Source of the DNA: Hymenopus coronatus
Taxonomy: Eukaryota > Arthropoda > Insecta > Mantodea > Hymenopodidae
NCBI GenBank assembly: GCA_030762935.1
Contig: CM060893.1
Coordinates: 13,312,001-13,376,000, forward strand
Direction: 5' to 3'
DNA length: 64,000 bases
Under the pieces are notes generated by a model, which saw only the letters and a program-made list of their open reading frames with translations, made no database searches and had not been told where the DNA came from. Positions 27,601 to 31,680 of the stretch are shown here, piece by piece. Each line of letters begins with the position of its first letter. The stretch's first letter is position 1. A program made the translations under genes and the position numbers.

Positions 27601-29526
27601 ACGCATTACCCTACTGGTTCACTAATAATCAGTCTCCTTTTACCACAGTTTACAAAAATCGGTGGTGTTAACTGCTTTACAGAGGTTATTTTAAAATCAT
27701 TGTTGATATATTTAAAAAATTGTTAATAAAATGATCATACTGAAGTTATGTATTTTCTTATTTTTTCAGACATTTTTGGAAATCATTCTTTCAGAACAGA
27801 GTAAGATGTTTTAACAAATTCTATATAAAAAATATTCCAAATAGGACCAGAAACCTTGAGTTTCTTTACTCTTAAACGGGAAAAGAAAGAAAGAAAAAAA
27901 AAAAACAACTGGGAATCGAAGTGTTAAACAAGAAGGTTTCAGCTTGACAGTATGCACATAGACACTGTATGAGTGTGAAGAAGAAAAGAAAAGAAAAAGA
28001 AAAAAGGAAGGAAGATAGACAAATTAGAAGATATTTATGTTATGTTTGTGATTGAATCCATTACAAATGAATATTTTTGACATTTTGCCATTGGTACTTG
28101 GTGTTTTCTTCACAAATATTTAGATTATGTAATAATACTCCAAAGCAGATAGTGTTCAATGTTCCATGCTGTGAACATAACAAGGGTAGTGAAACTAATC
28201 TAGATCATTAGTCAAATTTATCAAATATTTTACATATATCTCACATCTGCCTGTATAAAATGACAGTGAATGAGTTAGTTTATATTTAAAATTAAGATCC
28301 CTTGATTTGCAATATTTCCTGAAAATGTTTGCTAGAATCCTACACAAGCACATATACAGAATGTTACAGAATTCAACCAACAAACCTTGAGTTACAGAGG
28401 AATGTTAAGCAAGCAGTATGTCACAAAACACTTATGGTCTCGCTTCATGCAATACCAAAATCAATTACAAGCCAATATACCATGTGTAACACTTCCCAGA
28501 GTTGGTGCAACTTCTAGCTTAGTGTGACCATGCTGCATGTTCAAACACTCCATGTAAATACTTCCATAACATGCTCTTTAAAAGGAGTATAAGGAATTAA
28601 ACTTGGGTTCATTCCAAATGTACACCATTCATCTGTTTCAACTCTACACCACCAGATTGACAGCCAAGCAGATTGACGATTGCTTTTACTATAGCTAATT
28701 GTTGTTTTTTTCTCTGATATGCAGGATTCTCCGTGTGAAAATTGAGTTATCAGTGGTGCACTGGACCTTGCTGATGGAGCATTTTTCCAGAAAGAGCAAA
28801 ACTTACAACCATGAAAACACTGCAATAACAGCTATTTTCATGTTTGTAGAGGAGAAATTAATTATTCTAGAATGGAAACCAGAACCACATTCATATTAAG
28901 TTTTTATTTACTTTATGAATATTCAAATAAAAAAAAATCATTGTGGAACTTCAAAGTTTATGTCGAAGATTATAGGTGTCCTACATCAAGGTGTTCCTAT
29001 ACCATCCCTCCAAAACTTCTAAAAAGTTTGTTGGTTTAATTCCCTAACAAATTACATAATGGAGGTGCATTATCAAACTCAGATATTATGTTCAACCTTT
29101 CTCAAAGTTCTTGAACTTCTTGACAAAGATATCTGTAGCAATGTGGCCCCTTCTGGAGTGTTCATCTTCCTGGTCGCTGGAGAAGTAGCCCTCTGAATGA
29201 TATCCAGCACGTCGTATTCTTGCTGGTAGTGGGGAAAGCACCCTCTGAAAAATTGGACATAAAACAATCATCATGGTCATCAGAAACAGCCTAGAGCAAG
29301 ACAAGCTACAAGCTTGAACCCCACATACCTTGGAATCCTCGACATTTGGCAGTGACGGCACTCTCTTGTGTTTTGTAACAAGTTTGGCAAGGTTCTCTGG
29401 AACAGGCCTTGCAGCACCATTGTCCTTATTATCTGAAAAGTGAATAGTGAAGGCCATGGACTGCTGTTTCTGAGACTCACTGGTGGGCGAGTCCCCTGGA
29501 CTTGACTCTGACCCATTCTCCATCAT
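1703..29526 (-). CDS. CEP170: CEP170-like gene (ten exons placed, 3' end outside window)
   Basis: Centrosomal/microtubule-associated CEP170 family; known members bind centrosomes and microtubules, partly with kinesin-13. Seen here: ten exons, 1,973 coding bases, all with AG/GT borders and matching phases. Family landmarks in order are SMAFTIHF (family FTIEFDD-type block), GTYTIEKD followed by PEVEEAR, WINEWASQVAKH (compare WVSQWASLAANH in human), NRAFSLRRARL (the family's LRRARL motif), QNWKRRKSYDPMKAAAEGK, and a C-terminal ALDNLVMAAVCGLSNKLR resembling the DNLML..VSQLS..IR segment. Large parts are Ser/Glu-rich and low in complexity, as in the family. The human proteins have about 1,580 residues with an N-terminal FHA domain. 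That domain is not seen here, and the first placed exon has an in-frame stop upstream of its ATG. Introns of 74-89 bp alternate with 2.8-5.9 kb introns full of transposons. I am confident of the family, less so of the true 5' end. Confidence 0.85.
1789..2732. other. intron, nothing recognised
   Basis: Start of the 3,880-base intron between exons 9 and 10. AT-rich; no repeat family or coding signal recognised in this part. Confidence 0.4.
2733..2760 (-). repeat. SINE family D head fragment
   Basis: The reverse strand begins GTCACCCTCCGTGGTGTAATGG, the tRNA-like head (A-box region) of the family D SINE seen whole at 48954 and 37731. Only the head is left. Confidence 0.45.
2790..2895 (+). repeat. 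tRNA-like SINE fragment
   Basis: TGGTGGTTAGTCTGGCTATAAGCC followed about 20 bases later by GTCATGTGTTTGAGCTCC has the spacing of polymerase III A and B boxes. Strongly decayed and without a recognisable body. Confidence 0.3.
2925..3470 (+). pseudogene. mariner transposase relic 1
   Basis: A broken mariner-family transposase (cut-and-paste, DDD catalysis). Visible in shifting frames: a 64-codon N-terminal piece with SRTQVFKWVERFKD and LGRPSILKTDENVEK, then VPRVLTNEQKQ, then NDPDYLSKVITCDATWI around the first catalytic Asp, then MSKSKFKAMIVIFDIQG. In-frame stops and shifts separate these blocks. The C-terminal third with the second and third Asp is missing and a SINE fragment follows directly. 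It lies in the intron between exons 9 and 10 of the CEP170-like gene, opposite in strand. Confidence 0.8.
3472..3600 (+). repeat. SINE family D fragment (3' part)
   Basis: GTAGATTTATGGCACGTAAAAGAACCTC followed by GATAAAAGAGGCCTCTGAGC and CTTTCACACCTAATATAGAATGGGATGCTGAG matches the body of the family D SINE. The tRNA-like head is absent. Confidence 0.7.
3605..3955 (-). repeat. Rep-R fragment
   Basis: Reverse-oriented Rep-R piece from the ACCAAACTTGGTATTTAAG-like block through CCCACTCCAAACTACCCTTT, the GAAGACC.. CATTCTGGATG block, and the AAACACACAATTTA block. About 20 percent diverged from the fuller copies by eye. Confidence 0.65.
4190..5035 (+). pseudogene. mariner transposase relic 2
   Basis: A second, different mariner remnant. 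Readable blocks are CVPKLLTKLQKQ, then ICDETWVHHFTTESK (first catalytic Asp), FDQGGVLVHLLHN, HPPYSPNS where the family has HPPYSPDL.P.D, and a C-terminal ending with FFEQGIFKLLN-like sequence. Stops and frameshifts interrupt all of them. The 'DETW' block differs from the 'DATW' block of relic 1, so it is a separate lineage. It is in the same CEP170 intron, again antisense to the gene. Confidence 0.75.
5065..5170 (+). repeat. Rep-R terminal fragment
   Basis: Contains AATACCAAGTTTGGTATTTA and TTTTTGGGTGGAATACAATA, the two blocks that stand just before the palindromic end of Rep-R. Confidence 0.55.
5669..5828 (-). CDS. CEP170: CEP170-like exon 9
   Basis: Acceptor ACGTTTGCAG, donor AGG|GTAATG, 160 bases. 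Encodes SQLNPVLRSASFHGT, a Ser-Ser followed by eleven glutamates, then VTLSADEDSPPLAAPSSPAR. The acidic run is coded by a GAG/GAA microsatellite. Its first base completes the serine codon left open by exon 8, and it ends in phase 0 as exon 10 needs. Confidence 0.7.
6300..7190 (+). pseudogene. mariner transposase relic 3, split by a SINE
   Basis: Before the SINE, 69 codons resemble the mariner N-terminus: an FCVLLKKSGTKSLQM block, then ALSKTHIFEGKK. After the SINE, another frame gives HYYNPETKHQNAQWKYPFSP, the block just after the first catalytic Asp. The Asp itself and the C-terminal third are not recognisable. The element sits in the 2.8 kb intron between exons 8 and 9 and abuts a Rep-R copy on its right. 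Confidence 0.7.
6636..6982 (+). mobile_element. tRNA-derived SINE, family A, with 13-base target duplication
   Basis: Head has an A box (TAGCGCGGTGGTAGCG) and B box (GGGTTCGATCCCC), so transcription by RNA polymerase III is expected. The 347-base body is GC-rich (about 60 percent) against an AT-rich surround. It is flanked by CAATTAAGGACAT at 6623-6635 and 6983-6995, a clean target-site duplication. It sits inside mariner relic 3. No poly-A tail is visible; the element ends GTGCCACGGAGTTA. Confidence 0.9.
7185..7810 (+). repeat. Rep-R copy, 3'-truncated
   Basis: Starts ATTCCATTCACATGACTTTCTCTACATC and runs through all central blocks to GTAAAGGGTAGTTTGGGGAGGGGA. It stops before the palindromic end. 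Confidence 0.8.
7995..8245 (-). mobile_element. SINE family D, decayed
   Basis: Reverse-strand copy: GCATCCCATTCTATACTGGGCGTGAAAGA, GAGGCCTCTTTTATCAGG, TGTGCCGTAAATCTACGACACGG, CTTCCGAAGGAAG and GTTTGAACATGTGACC correspond in order to the reversed body and head of the 48954 copy. Confidence 0.75.
8246..8648. other. intron, nothing recognised
   Basis: AT-rich intron sequence 3' of exon 8 in the gene's direction. No repeat or coding signal recognised. Confidence 0.4.
8649..8854 (-). CDS. CEP170: CEP170-like exon 8
   Basis: Acceptor GTATTTACAG, donor CAGAG|GTTAGT, 206 bases. Encodes KNVGQGAKKSGGRSNSTLSS, REVEFQNWKRRKSYDPMKAA and a basic AEGKRKEAAKKAV segment. The basic, Ser-rich character suits the microtubule-binding C-terminal half of CEP170. 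Starts in phase 0 and ends two bases into a serine codon completed by exon 9. Confidence 0.8.
8945..9135 (+). repeat. possible highly diverged Rep-R start
   Basis: CCACATGACTTTCTCTGTCC resembles the Rep-R start, and a TTAATTGAGATTAGC block follows where the family has a TCAATTAGCATGAAG-type block. The rest is too diverged to align by eye. Confidence 0.3.
9400..10335 (+). mobile_element. LINE reverse transcriptase remnant with a nested LINE piece
   Basis: Plus-strand pieces match a non-LTR retrotransposon in order. First comes a GIFQGDPLSPILFNILTH-like block (here QTVGISRGPFEPILFNIL across a shift), then VNETKTELLVVFKRGRQLSK after the palm, then LKRAFGVSKFAPSRYILVLA and EDLRM toward the C-terminus. 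The FADD box is not recognisable. The copy is interrupted at about 9622-9895 by another element. Confidence 0.55.
9622..9895 (-). mobile_element. 3' end of a CR1/jockey-like LINE
   Basis: The reverse strand reads NYMAVKFFNKLPENIKK and later FYTIAEFMM. These match the typical C-terminal segment of several LINE clades (W..LP..IK ... FYS..EFL). They are followed by an ATTTATTTTTTTATTTATT-type tail. It is nested inside the plus-strand LINE remnant. Confidence 0.55.
10545..10737 (+). repeat. Rep-R left half, split by the LINE
   Basis: Runs from the CTTTTGCTTATCTCTTATAGTTTA block to TTCCCAGAAAATTCAAGATTTACATTTA. It resumes at 13437 with TATAGTGTTTTAATCAAAATTG, so the LINE lies within the Rep-R copy. 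Confidence 0.7.
10741..10834. repeat. 39-base inverted repeat at LINE 3' terminus
   Basis: Arms 10741-10779 and 10796-10834 are complementary at 38 of 39 positions around a 16-base loop. The arms start ATGAATATTTTTGAGTTGGG. It forms the very end of the LINE 3' untranslated region, next to the Rep-R flank. It could be a recognition structure for the element's reverse transcriptase or a fold-back made on insertion. Confidence 0.9.
10937..10980. repeat. second hairpin in LINE 3' UTR
   Basis: GAATATGACCGGT (10937-10949) pairs with ACCGGTCATACTC (10968-10980) at 12 of 13 positions around an 18-base loop. It lies about 25 bases beyond the LINE stop codon. Confidence 0.8.
11005..13419 (-). CDS. LINE reverse transcriptase, 804 aa, EN domain missing
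   Basis: Reverse transcriptase for target-primed reverse transcription of the element RNA. In order: a linker with WFDEEC (residues ~38-43); a fingers block with RNKATGIDGIPTEF (~178-190); NYRGIALLS (~241); AFVDLEKAYDR (~311-321, first catalytic Asp); GLRQGCKLRPVLFNLYIDDV (~371-390); GLLFADDLVI (~411-420, catalytic FADD at ~414-417); a thumb with VNQDKTQIVVF (~446); and a C-terminal CPICGG...H...C finger (C730, C733, H741, C746). Full non-LTR ORF2 proteins of this type are about 1,000-1,250 residues with an N-terminal endonuclease, absent here. All catalytic residues are intact and no stop interrupts 804 codons, so the insertion is recent or was selected. Clade is uncertain. A related decayed copy lies at 22195-23410. 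Confidence 0.9.
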   Translation of the reverse strand: MIKEQEIESAMDILNIIMLRAGEEMKMRKKVYKRDEGWFDEECRVTKRQVKQLLIKWRELGYIELKKEYMQGRDLYNSLLEQKKTSWMKKYESNFIRILNENNANEIWKVMKSMYNKYVTKPSIKPGEWMEYFKNLYGVKKSKNEIGNWEIGNNYVDILDDIIRSEEIIQQVKIMKRNKATGIDGIPTEFLKEWCTEINRVKVLVDLFNTIKVKGYIPDKWRKAIVHPIYKGKGSVDKPNNYRGIALLSNVGKIFTGIMASRIQTWVEEYNILSELQMGFIKGRRSVDNLFIIKKMVDKYLKDKRGKLYMAFVDLEKAYDRIELQLLWHKLLTKGVSKQMVDTLRALYKENTFCIRVEEGVVTRQIQQGKGLRQGCKLRPVLFNLYIDDVLTEIGRNNNSMPVINNIQIPGLLFADDLVIGAITVNGLKQSLQTLNNYCKEWSLKVNQDKTQIVVFKKGGKLSMYEKWKNENEKEYRVVRECIYLGVKIDNGGNWEKQKKFALAKEKGALSAIRSCKYKAPNINIRWLEKVYNMVVEAKMLYGIEVCGLEGGWEVIDEVYRKFCKEILGLPNATVRQVAQIELSRVASKGKMMEKALKFWHRILKLEERNLLKQCLVYQEKSLKNKGWVDCLRNNLESSGLGEMWRRRENNVNNFWKLARKRFEDIEIQKIFSEITEKRSLVFYIPMKVSWGREKYIDVTNKEEREGIAWLKAGVWRLKGLRKGIPQNQCPICGGNEDMEHILFKCKGTEIWRKEYINKKWFKIDRNVAVVEMFQKDSKKIGQFLCKVRNKWIWTVNRQNGVIN
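13437..14330 (+). repeat. Rep-R right half followed by a further Rep-R copy
   Basis: 13437-13512 completes the copy split by the LINE (TTTTAATCAAAATTGTTAGGG to TATGTAAAGGGTA). From about 13515 a second copy in the same direction starts near the AACAAATTATTGTTAAAAAG block. It runs through CAAGTTTGGTATTTT-like and CTTTTCGTTTTTGAGTTATC blocks to TGAGTGGAATAGAATATC, without the palindrome. Confidence 0.75.
14331..14744. other. intron with a tRNA-like trace and an A-run
   Basis: Intron sequence 3' of exon 7. CCTGGGTTTAAAGCTC at about 14386 recalls a decayed B box. A run of about 21 adenines stands at 14630-14650. Nothing else recognised. Confidence 0.35.
14745..15009 (-). CDS. CEP170: CEP170-like exon 7
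   Basis: Acceptor ATTTTGACAG, donor CAG|GTACTA, 265 bases. Begins with LRRARLDCEETPPVENRKKK: LRRARL is a strongly conserved CEP170 motif, reading SLRRARL across the junction with exon 6. Then comes a Pro/Ala/Lys-rich stretch (PATTP-like, AKPAAAKPSKPEAF) and SRTDCGRFSVRAPKQPPPAQ, comparable to the SR.D...F..R segment that follows in the family. Confidence 0.88.
15010..16119. other. intron, nothing recognised
   Basis: AT-rich sequence in the 3.4 kb intron between exons 6 and 7. No coding signal. A GTTTGATTCTCGGAGC at about 15243 could be a B-box relic, but no body follows. Confidence 0.35.
16120..16290 (+). repeat. SINE family F remnant
   Basis: GAGGTCAACAGTTTAAATTCAGCCAG then TTTCTTCAGTTCTCATAATCAATAAATA. 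The same order of words occurs at 24365-24460 (GAGGTCCACAGTTCGTATCCAGCCAA ... AGTTCACATAACTAATAAATA). This supports a small family with a tRNA-like B box. Confidence 0.4.
16300..16755 (+). repeat. Rep-R right half
   Basis: From TTATGCATAATCCAGAATAAAGAGG to the full palindromic end CCTTCTCTATACACTATGTAC.TAATATGTGTAGAGAAAG (about 16700-16738). The start is missing. Confidence 0.8.
17350..18228 (+). repeat. Rep-R, near full-length reference copy
   Basis: A-run, TCTGATGTGT, CATTCACGTGACTTTCTCTA (17374-17389), central blocks, CAAGTTTGGTATTTTACCGA, an AC-rich stretch, TTTTTGGGTGGAGTGCAATAC, then palindrome CTTCTCTATACCTATGTACATAG...GCATAGAGAAAG. ACTTTCTCTA (17380-17389) and TAGAGAAAGT (18212-18221) are inverted. 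No open frame of note. It is used here as the orientation standard. Confidence 0.9.
18401..18557 (-). CDS. CEP170: CEP170-like exon 6
   Basis: Acceptor TTATGTTGCAG, donor TTTTAG|GTAAGT, 157 bases. Encodes VSSTERQLGYRRPSGAGRSD, a Ser-rich SSSDTGGEIKVKHKDTPA stretch and QMRYNRAF. Its last two bases join the first of exon 7 to code the serine of NRAFSLRRARL. Only a 74-base intron separates it from exon 5. Confidence 0.85.
18632..18785 (-). CDS. CEP170: CEP170-like exon 5
   Basis: Acceptor TGTTGATAG, donor ACAG|GTTTGG, 154 bases. Encodes DDGGRQSDSSLETESFLHAT, ESVVTAMQARMHLSLDSGG and ESDGDPAASNHT. The TE..ATESVVTAMQARM block resembles the LKDTEAVMAFLEAKL helix of human CEP170 and the following SGGESDGD its ESDVDTAS segment. 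Phase 0 in, phase 1 out. Confidence 0.82.
18786..19149. other. intron, nothing recognised
   Basis: Start of the 4.7 kb intron between exons 4 and 5. No repeat family recognised before the SINE at 19150. Confidence 0.35.
19150..19387 (+). mobile_element. tRNA-derived SINE, family C
   Basis: Head GCTGTGGCCGAGTGGCTAGACCAC (A box) with B box GGTTCGATCCC. Body GTGGTGGACAAAGCAGC, TTCTCC, CATTCCACCGGTGCTCC, and 3' end GTTAAACACCATAAAAAAAA. Flanks GGACCAACTT and GGACCAATTT form a target duplication with one mismatch. Other copies: 31045, 53616, 54845, 58760, 59037. Confidence 0.88.
19530..19645 (-). repeat. SINE family D head fragment
   Basis: TTAGCTTTCCTTTCGAAGGAAGTCATG, TTTTTAAACCCAAAAAATCC and CTCACTGGGTTTGAATCC match the reversed 5' half of family D. 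Confidence 0.6.
19906..20685 (+). repeat. Rep-R copy, palindrome missing
   Basis: AAAAAATCTGATGTGTATTCACATGACTTTCTCTATATC start, all central blocks, then CCAAGTTTAGTATTTTACCAAC, and ends at GAAATCTCAGTATCAAATTTTTT just before the palindrome. Confidence 0.85.
20690..21388. other. intron, nothing recognised
   Basis: No known repeat family, coding exon or SINE visible; ends at the target duplication of the next SINE. Confidence 0.35.
21389..21672 (+). mobile_element. tRNA-derived SINE, family B
   Basis: Head CCCGCCTGGGTAGTGTGGTGGTAGC (A box) and B box GAGTTCAAATCTC. Body ends GGTTAAAGGACGTTAAACTA followed by a long A-rich tail. Target duplication AATAAGATCAGTACT at 21374-21388 and 21673-21687. 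Confidence 0.9.
21673..22019. other. intron, nothing recognised
   Basis: AT-rich intron sequence between two SINE remnants; no features beyond the target duplication at its left edge. Confidence 0.3.
22020..22135 (-). repeat. SINE family E head fragment
   Basis: Reverse strand: GATTGAGTGGTCAGCATTCTG (A box), GGAGGTCCTAGGTTCAACC (B box), then GAGGCAGGGAATTTTTC. It agrees with the family E copy at 47437 (GGAGGTCCCGGGTTCGATTCC...GCGGGGAATTTTTC). Confidence 0.6.
22195..23410 (+). pseudogene. decayed LINE, same family as 11005-13419, rearranged
   Basis: Three pieces align with the 804-residue protein. 22195-22325 (plus) gives ISGYKSG...LERIYNM, matching residues ~511-550. 22330-22455 reads on the MINUS strand as FRREILGLRCATVREVAQIE, matching ~562-582. 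22800-23400 (plus) gives FEDIEIQKLFSAI and QCGHNKDTEHIIFDCGGTDI, the C-terminal finger, then NNDSKKLDQLLNKVR. The middle piece is therefore inverted. A family B SINE interrupts the C-terminal finger region. Stops and frameshifts show it is dead. Confidence 0.75.
22971..23214 (+). mobile_element. tRNA-derived SINE, family B, inside LINE relic
   Basis: GCCCACCTGGGTAGTGTGGTGGTAGC head through GGTTAAAGGATGTTAAACTAC and an A tail. Target duplication ATAAGGATACTGA at 22958-22970 and 23215-23227. Removing the SINE and one duplicate restores the LINE reading KDTEHIIFDC. Confidence 0.92.
23468..23562 (-). CDS. CEP170: CEP170-like exon 4
   Basis: Acceptor TTCTCAACAG, donor CATCAA|GTAAGT, 95 bases. Encodes YTGHQQVVLTRIPSPIQRSP and SGRKSASSNHQ, a Ser/Pro/Arg-rich linker typical of the unstructured middle of CEP170. 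An 89-base intron separates it from exon 3. Its first two bases complete the glycine codon opened by exon 3. Confidence 0.78.
23652..24155 (-). CDS. CEP170: CEP170-like exon 3 (largest)
   Basis: Acceptor AATTATCATAG, donor CATCAAG|GTAATG, 504 bases, 168 codons. Starts LRATNLAQEKKILAEAVSHR. Next is an acidic segment with EFEDDDDDTGLMSG and SWDSSEDEGELQDGSD, then ETGTYTIEKDASCPEVEEAR, matching the diagnostic GTYTIE....EEVEARK block of CEP170, and WINEWASQVAKHNNRP with LPPLPITK (human WVSQWASLA.. and LPQLP). It continues an open frame across a short intron with exon 4. This exon carries the strongest family evidence. Confidence 0.9.
24345..24465 (+). repeat. SINE family F remnant
   Basis: GAGGTCCACAGTTCGTATCCAGCC (B-box-like), a T-rich tract with TTTCTTTCTTTC, then AGTTCACATAACTAATAAATA; parallel to 16120-16290. 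Confidence 0.4.
24466..25950. other. intron, mostly unrecognised
   Basis: Part of the 4.9 kb intron between exons 2 and 3. A short Rep-R trace stands at about 25490-25560 (ATATAAAATGTATATCTTGAATG, then TCCTCTTCATTCTCC). A 98-codon plus-strand frame at 25143 looks random. Nothing else recognised. Confidence 0.35.
25955..26450 (-). pseudogene. Penelope-like element, GIY-YIG endonuclease remnant
   Basis: The reverse strand reads ECGKAYIGQ (the YIG half of a GIY-YIG nuclease). After a frame change it reads DRCAERKRNVRLIQADKSAV, AEHSLQQVYGILFDN and LVKEAIEIKLEPNNFNRD, the order found at the C-terminus of Penelope-like retroelements. The terminal part reads HFLKKAIEHHGRKLGEFY, also usual for that family. 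No reverse transcriptase part remains. It lies sense to the CEP170-like gene in its intron 2. Confidence 0.75.
26535..26727 (+). repeat. SINE family B, old copy
   Basis: GGTATGGGAATCATGTGTTTGACTTATACATCAAAAGGCTGAGTTCAACTC and later GCTCATTTGAGCAACATTTTCATTCATTGG align with family B but with many changes and a lost tail. It is adjacent to a second copy. Confidence 0.55.
26728..26938 (+). repeat. SINE family B, second old copy
   Basis: CTGTGTGGTGTGGGAGTAGCATGTCTGCCTCACACTCAAGAGG through TGAGCAACATTTCACCAAG and ACCAGGTTATAAAAAAGAATAAAA. Head-to-tail with the copy at 26535. Confidence 0.65.
27028..27140 (+). repeat. tRNA-like SINE fragment
   Basis: GGCCCAGTAGCTCAGTGAATAGAGCAATAAGC is close to a tRNA 5' half (A box). 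The expected B box is not clear. Body unrelated to families A-E. Confidence 0.35.
27290..27871 (+). mobile_element. diverged copy of the piggyBac-like miniature element
   Basis: Shares with 35994-36630 the PENSDSES-coding word, an AATAAAATGATCATACTGAAGTTATG...TTTTCTTATTTTTT stretch, and a 3' end TAGGACCAGAAACCTTGAGTTTC leading to TTAA at 27872. The left end is not recognised. Confidence 0.45.
27876..29096. other. intron, purine-rich tracts
   Basis: Remaining part of intron 2. AG-rich tracts (AAAGAAAGAAAAAAAAAA near 27885; GAAAAGAAAAGAAAAAG near 27980) are simple sequence. A 94-codon minus and a 66-codon plus frame near 28550-28900 match nothing I recognise. Confidence 0.35.
29097..29244 (-). 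CDS. CEP170: CEP170-like exon 2
   Basis: Acceptor CCAATTTTTCAG, donor AAAG|GTTGAA (weak but GT), 148 bases. Encodes RVLSPLPARIRRAGYHSEGY, FSSDQEDEHSRRGHIATDIF and VKKFKNFEK. Reading straight through the donor meets TGA at once. The phase matches exon 3 exactly (G|GT, glycine). An 84-base intron separates it from exon 1. Confidence 0.8.
29329..29526 (-). CDS. CEP170: CEP170-like exon 1 (first placed)
   Basis: 66 codons from ATG to donor TCCAAG|GTATGT. After a Ser-rich start it reads SMAFTIHFSDNKDN and RPVPENLAKLVTKHKRVPSL, corresponding to the internal FTIEFDD-type block of CEP170. Two ATGs stand in tandem; the second has A at -3 and G at +4. Upstream in frame is TGA at 29535-29533, and a plausible acceptor (CTGTTACAG) lies at about 29554. 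So this is either the start exon behind a 5' UTR or an acceptor has been missed. The FHA domain expected further upstream is not in this exon. Confidence 0.72.
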
Positions 29527-29559
29527 CCAACTTCAGTCACCATATTTCTTCTTCTGTAA

Positions 29560-30750
29560 CAGTTGCAAACACTTCAACTAAAATCAATATAACAGCTTTC
29601 CCTACTCATTACCATTTCTTAAGCCAATGTCCCATGGTCAAAATTTGGTCCAAAAATGTTTATACAATGTGAACATTGTGTACAATTTCTCCATTCCATT
29701 CCCACGGGACTGTGTATTGGTCCAAATATTTCTCGCATGCACATGAACAGCTGATAGAAAAGGTGGAGGTTGCTGATCCACAATTATTTACGTTCGCTGT
29801 CGCAAGCTTAGTTTGTGTATCCATTGTAAGAACATATTATAATAGAAAGAAAAAATGAATAAAGAAGCGTTGGTGGACTAGACCATGGCTGTAACATAGG
29901 AATGCAGGCCAAGGAAGGGGTGTACTCATAAGCTACAAAATGAACTCGTTTCTGACTCTGTAAATTATTTTAACTTCCTTAGAAAGGACAAAAATTTGTT
30001 TGGAAAGTTGCTGTCCTTAGTTGAGGCAAAAATCACTCGCCAAGACACAAATATGAGGCAGTCCATAGAAGAAAATCAAAAGTAATACCACGTTTTTATA
30101 TTTTTGTTGAGAAAAGGTTAGGTACAAATGGATCCGATAAAATACATTTGCAGGGGTTATAAATTCAGAGTCATTTCATAAATCTCTGCCGCACAAAAAA
30201 ATGTGTATTTCAACAATAGCCCAGCTACTATAACCCTATTATTTAGGACAAAGTCTACAAGATACAGCAAAGTTTCACAAACAATCACATAAGCGGGAAG
30301 GAAGACCCAATGCTAGCTGCCATTGATTATGTCATTGGTTGATTTAGTTCGTTTGGACCAAAAATTAGAAACCGCTGTATCCTGTCGTAGCAAACTGGAA
30401 TTGGACCAAAAGATAGAACGGAAATTGTACACAATGAAAATATCTGATGTTCCATGATCCAATCTGTAGTTTGAAGAGTATTGGACAAAAATATTTGACT
30501 GTGTGACATCTGCTTTATTGTTTTTCTATCACATCAAGGTAGTAGAAATATTTTTCATAGGTCAGCAGTTCTTAAATTATAGGACACATGCAGGTAAAGA
30601 GGATGTAAATTAAAAAAACATTAACAAATAAGGCATCAGAAAAACATTTACAAATCAAGTTTGTACTTCTGCCAATAAGGGTATTATTACCTTTTTTTCT
30701 ATCTTATATTACTCAGCAGACACAGAATTATGTCAGGTAAAACATCTGTT
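29560..30750. other. upstream flank or first intron, nothing recognised
   Basis: No FHA exon, SINE or Rep-R recognised. Words of the type TTTGGTCCAAAAAT occur near 29648 and, inverted, near 30353 and 30405, which may belong to a short unknown element. Confidence 0.3.
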
Positions 30751-30754
30751 GCAT

Positions 30755-31680
30755 TACATTCATATGACTTTCTATTCACTCTTTTACTACAAAATAATCT
30801 TATAAATACAGTGTTTTTCTAATTCTTGTTAATTGTGATAAATTTTCATTACATATTTCATTTTAAGTATAAGAAAGATATGTAAACTAAAGTATTAGTC
30901 AGATTCTTAAATAGTGGATTGCTATGTGATGGCTTTGAAACTTCAAGCTCTTTGCTTGGCCTCAAGAAAAAATTAATAGCGACTTTCCAGTTTTAGAAAA
31001 AACTATGTATTTAAAAATTCTTTCTTTCTCTGTTTGACCTCCTCACATGTAGGTCTGACACTCCCCAGCTCTTTACAAGCCAGCACCTGAAGTCAGATGC
31101 ATCTTGAGGAGCAGAGGCTACAAATCAAGAGAATCCAGGAGGGGTGATCAACCTGATGTCTGGTATGAAAGTGAGGAAGTAGATGATATGAAATGACAGT
31201 GAAATGGATGATAGGAAAGATGATTATGTAGCAATTGGTGGAATGAATGGCAAGGTCAACAGGAGAACCTGGAGAAAACCCACCCAGATGCTGTTTAGTC
31301 CACCACAAAACCCACATGCAGTCCCCTGAGATCGAACCTGAGCTGCCTAGGTGAGAGGCAAGTGGTCTAATCACTTGGCCATGATACCATCTATTTAAAG
31401 ATTCAAATCTTCGAAATAGCTAATGCCACAAAAATTTTATTTCACATAAACTGTATGCTTTAATGAGATCTAAAACTTTTGTATAATAAGATTTTATCTG
31501 TATTCCATAGTTTACAAAATATTCAGAATGAAGAGAATTTCACAGGATATCCACAGAAAGCTCAAAAAGTATATTTTATATTTTCTTGTTAAATATCTCC
31601 TAAATATACCCTCTAGTGGAAGAATTGCCACAAGTCAAAAAGCACATTATTTCATGGAAAGCATTTAAAGCTTTTGAACC
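30755..31680 (+). repeat. Rep-R, old copy split by a SINE
   Basis: 30755-31030: CATTCATATGACTTTCTATTC, an AATTGTGATAAATTTTCATT block and TAGTGGATTGCTATGTGATGG. 31395-31680: AATCTTCGAAATAGCTAATGCC, TTTCACATAAACTGTATGCTTTAATG, CAGAATGAAGAG and GGATATCCACAGAAAGCTCAA. Strongly diverged, interrupted by a family C SINE. Confidence 0.6.
31045..31392 (-). mobile_element. SINE family C, older copy
   Basis: Reverse strand: ATGGCCAAGTGATTAGACCAC, CTCACCTAGGCAGCTCAGGTTCGATCTC, GTTTTGTGGTGGACTAAACAGC, GGGTGGGTTTTCTCC. The 3' third is diverged. Confidence 0.75.
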
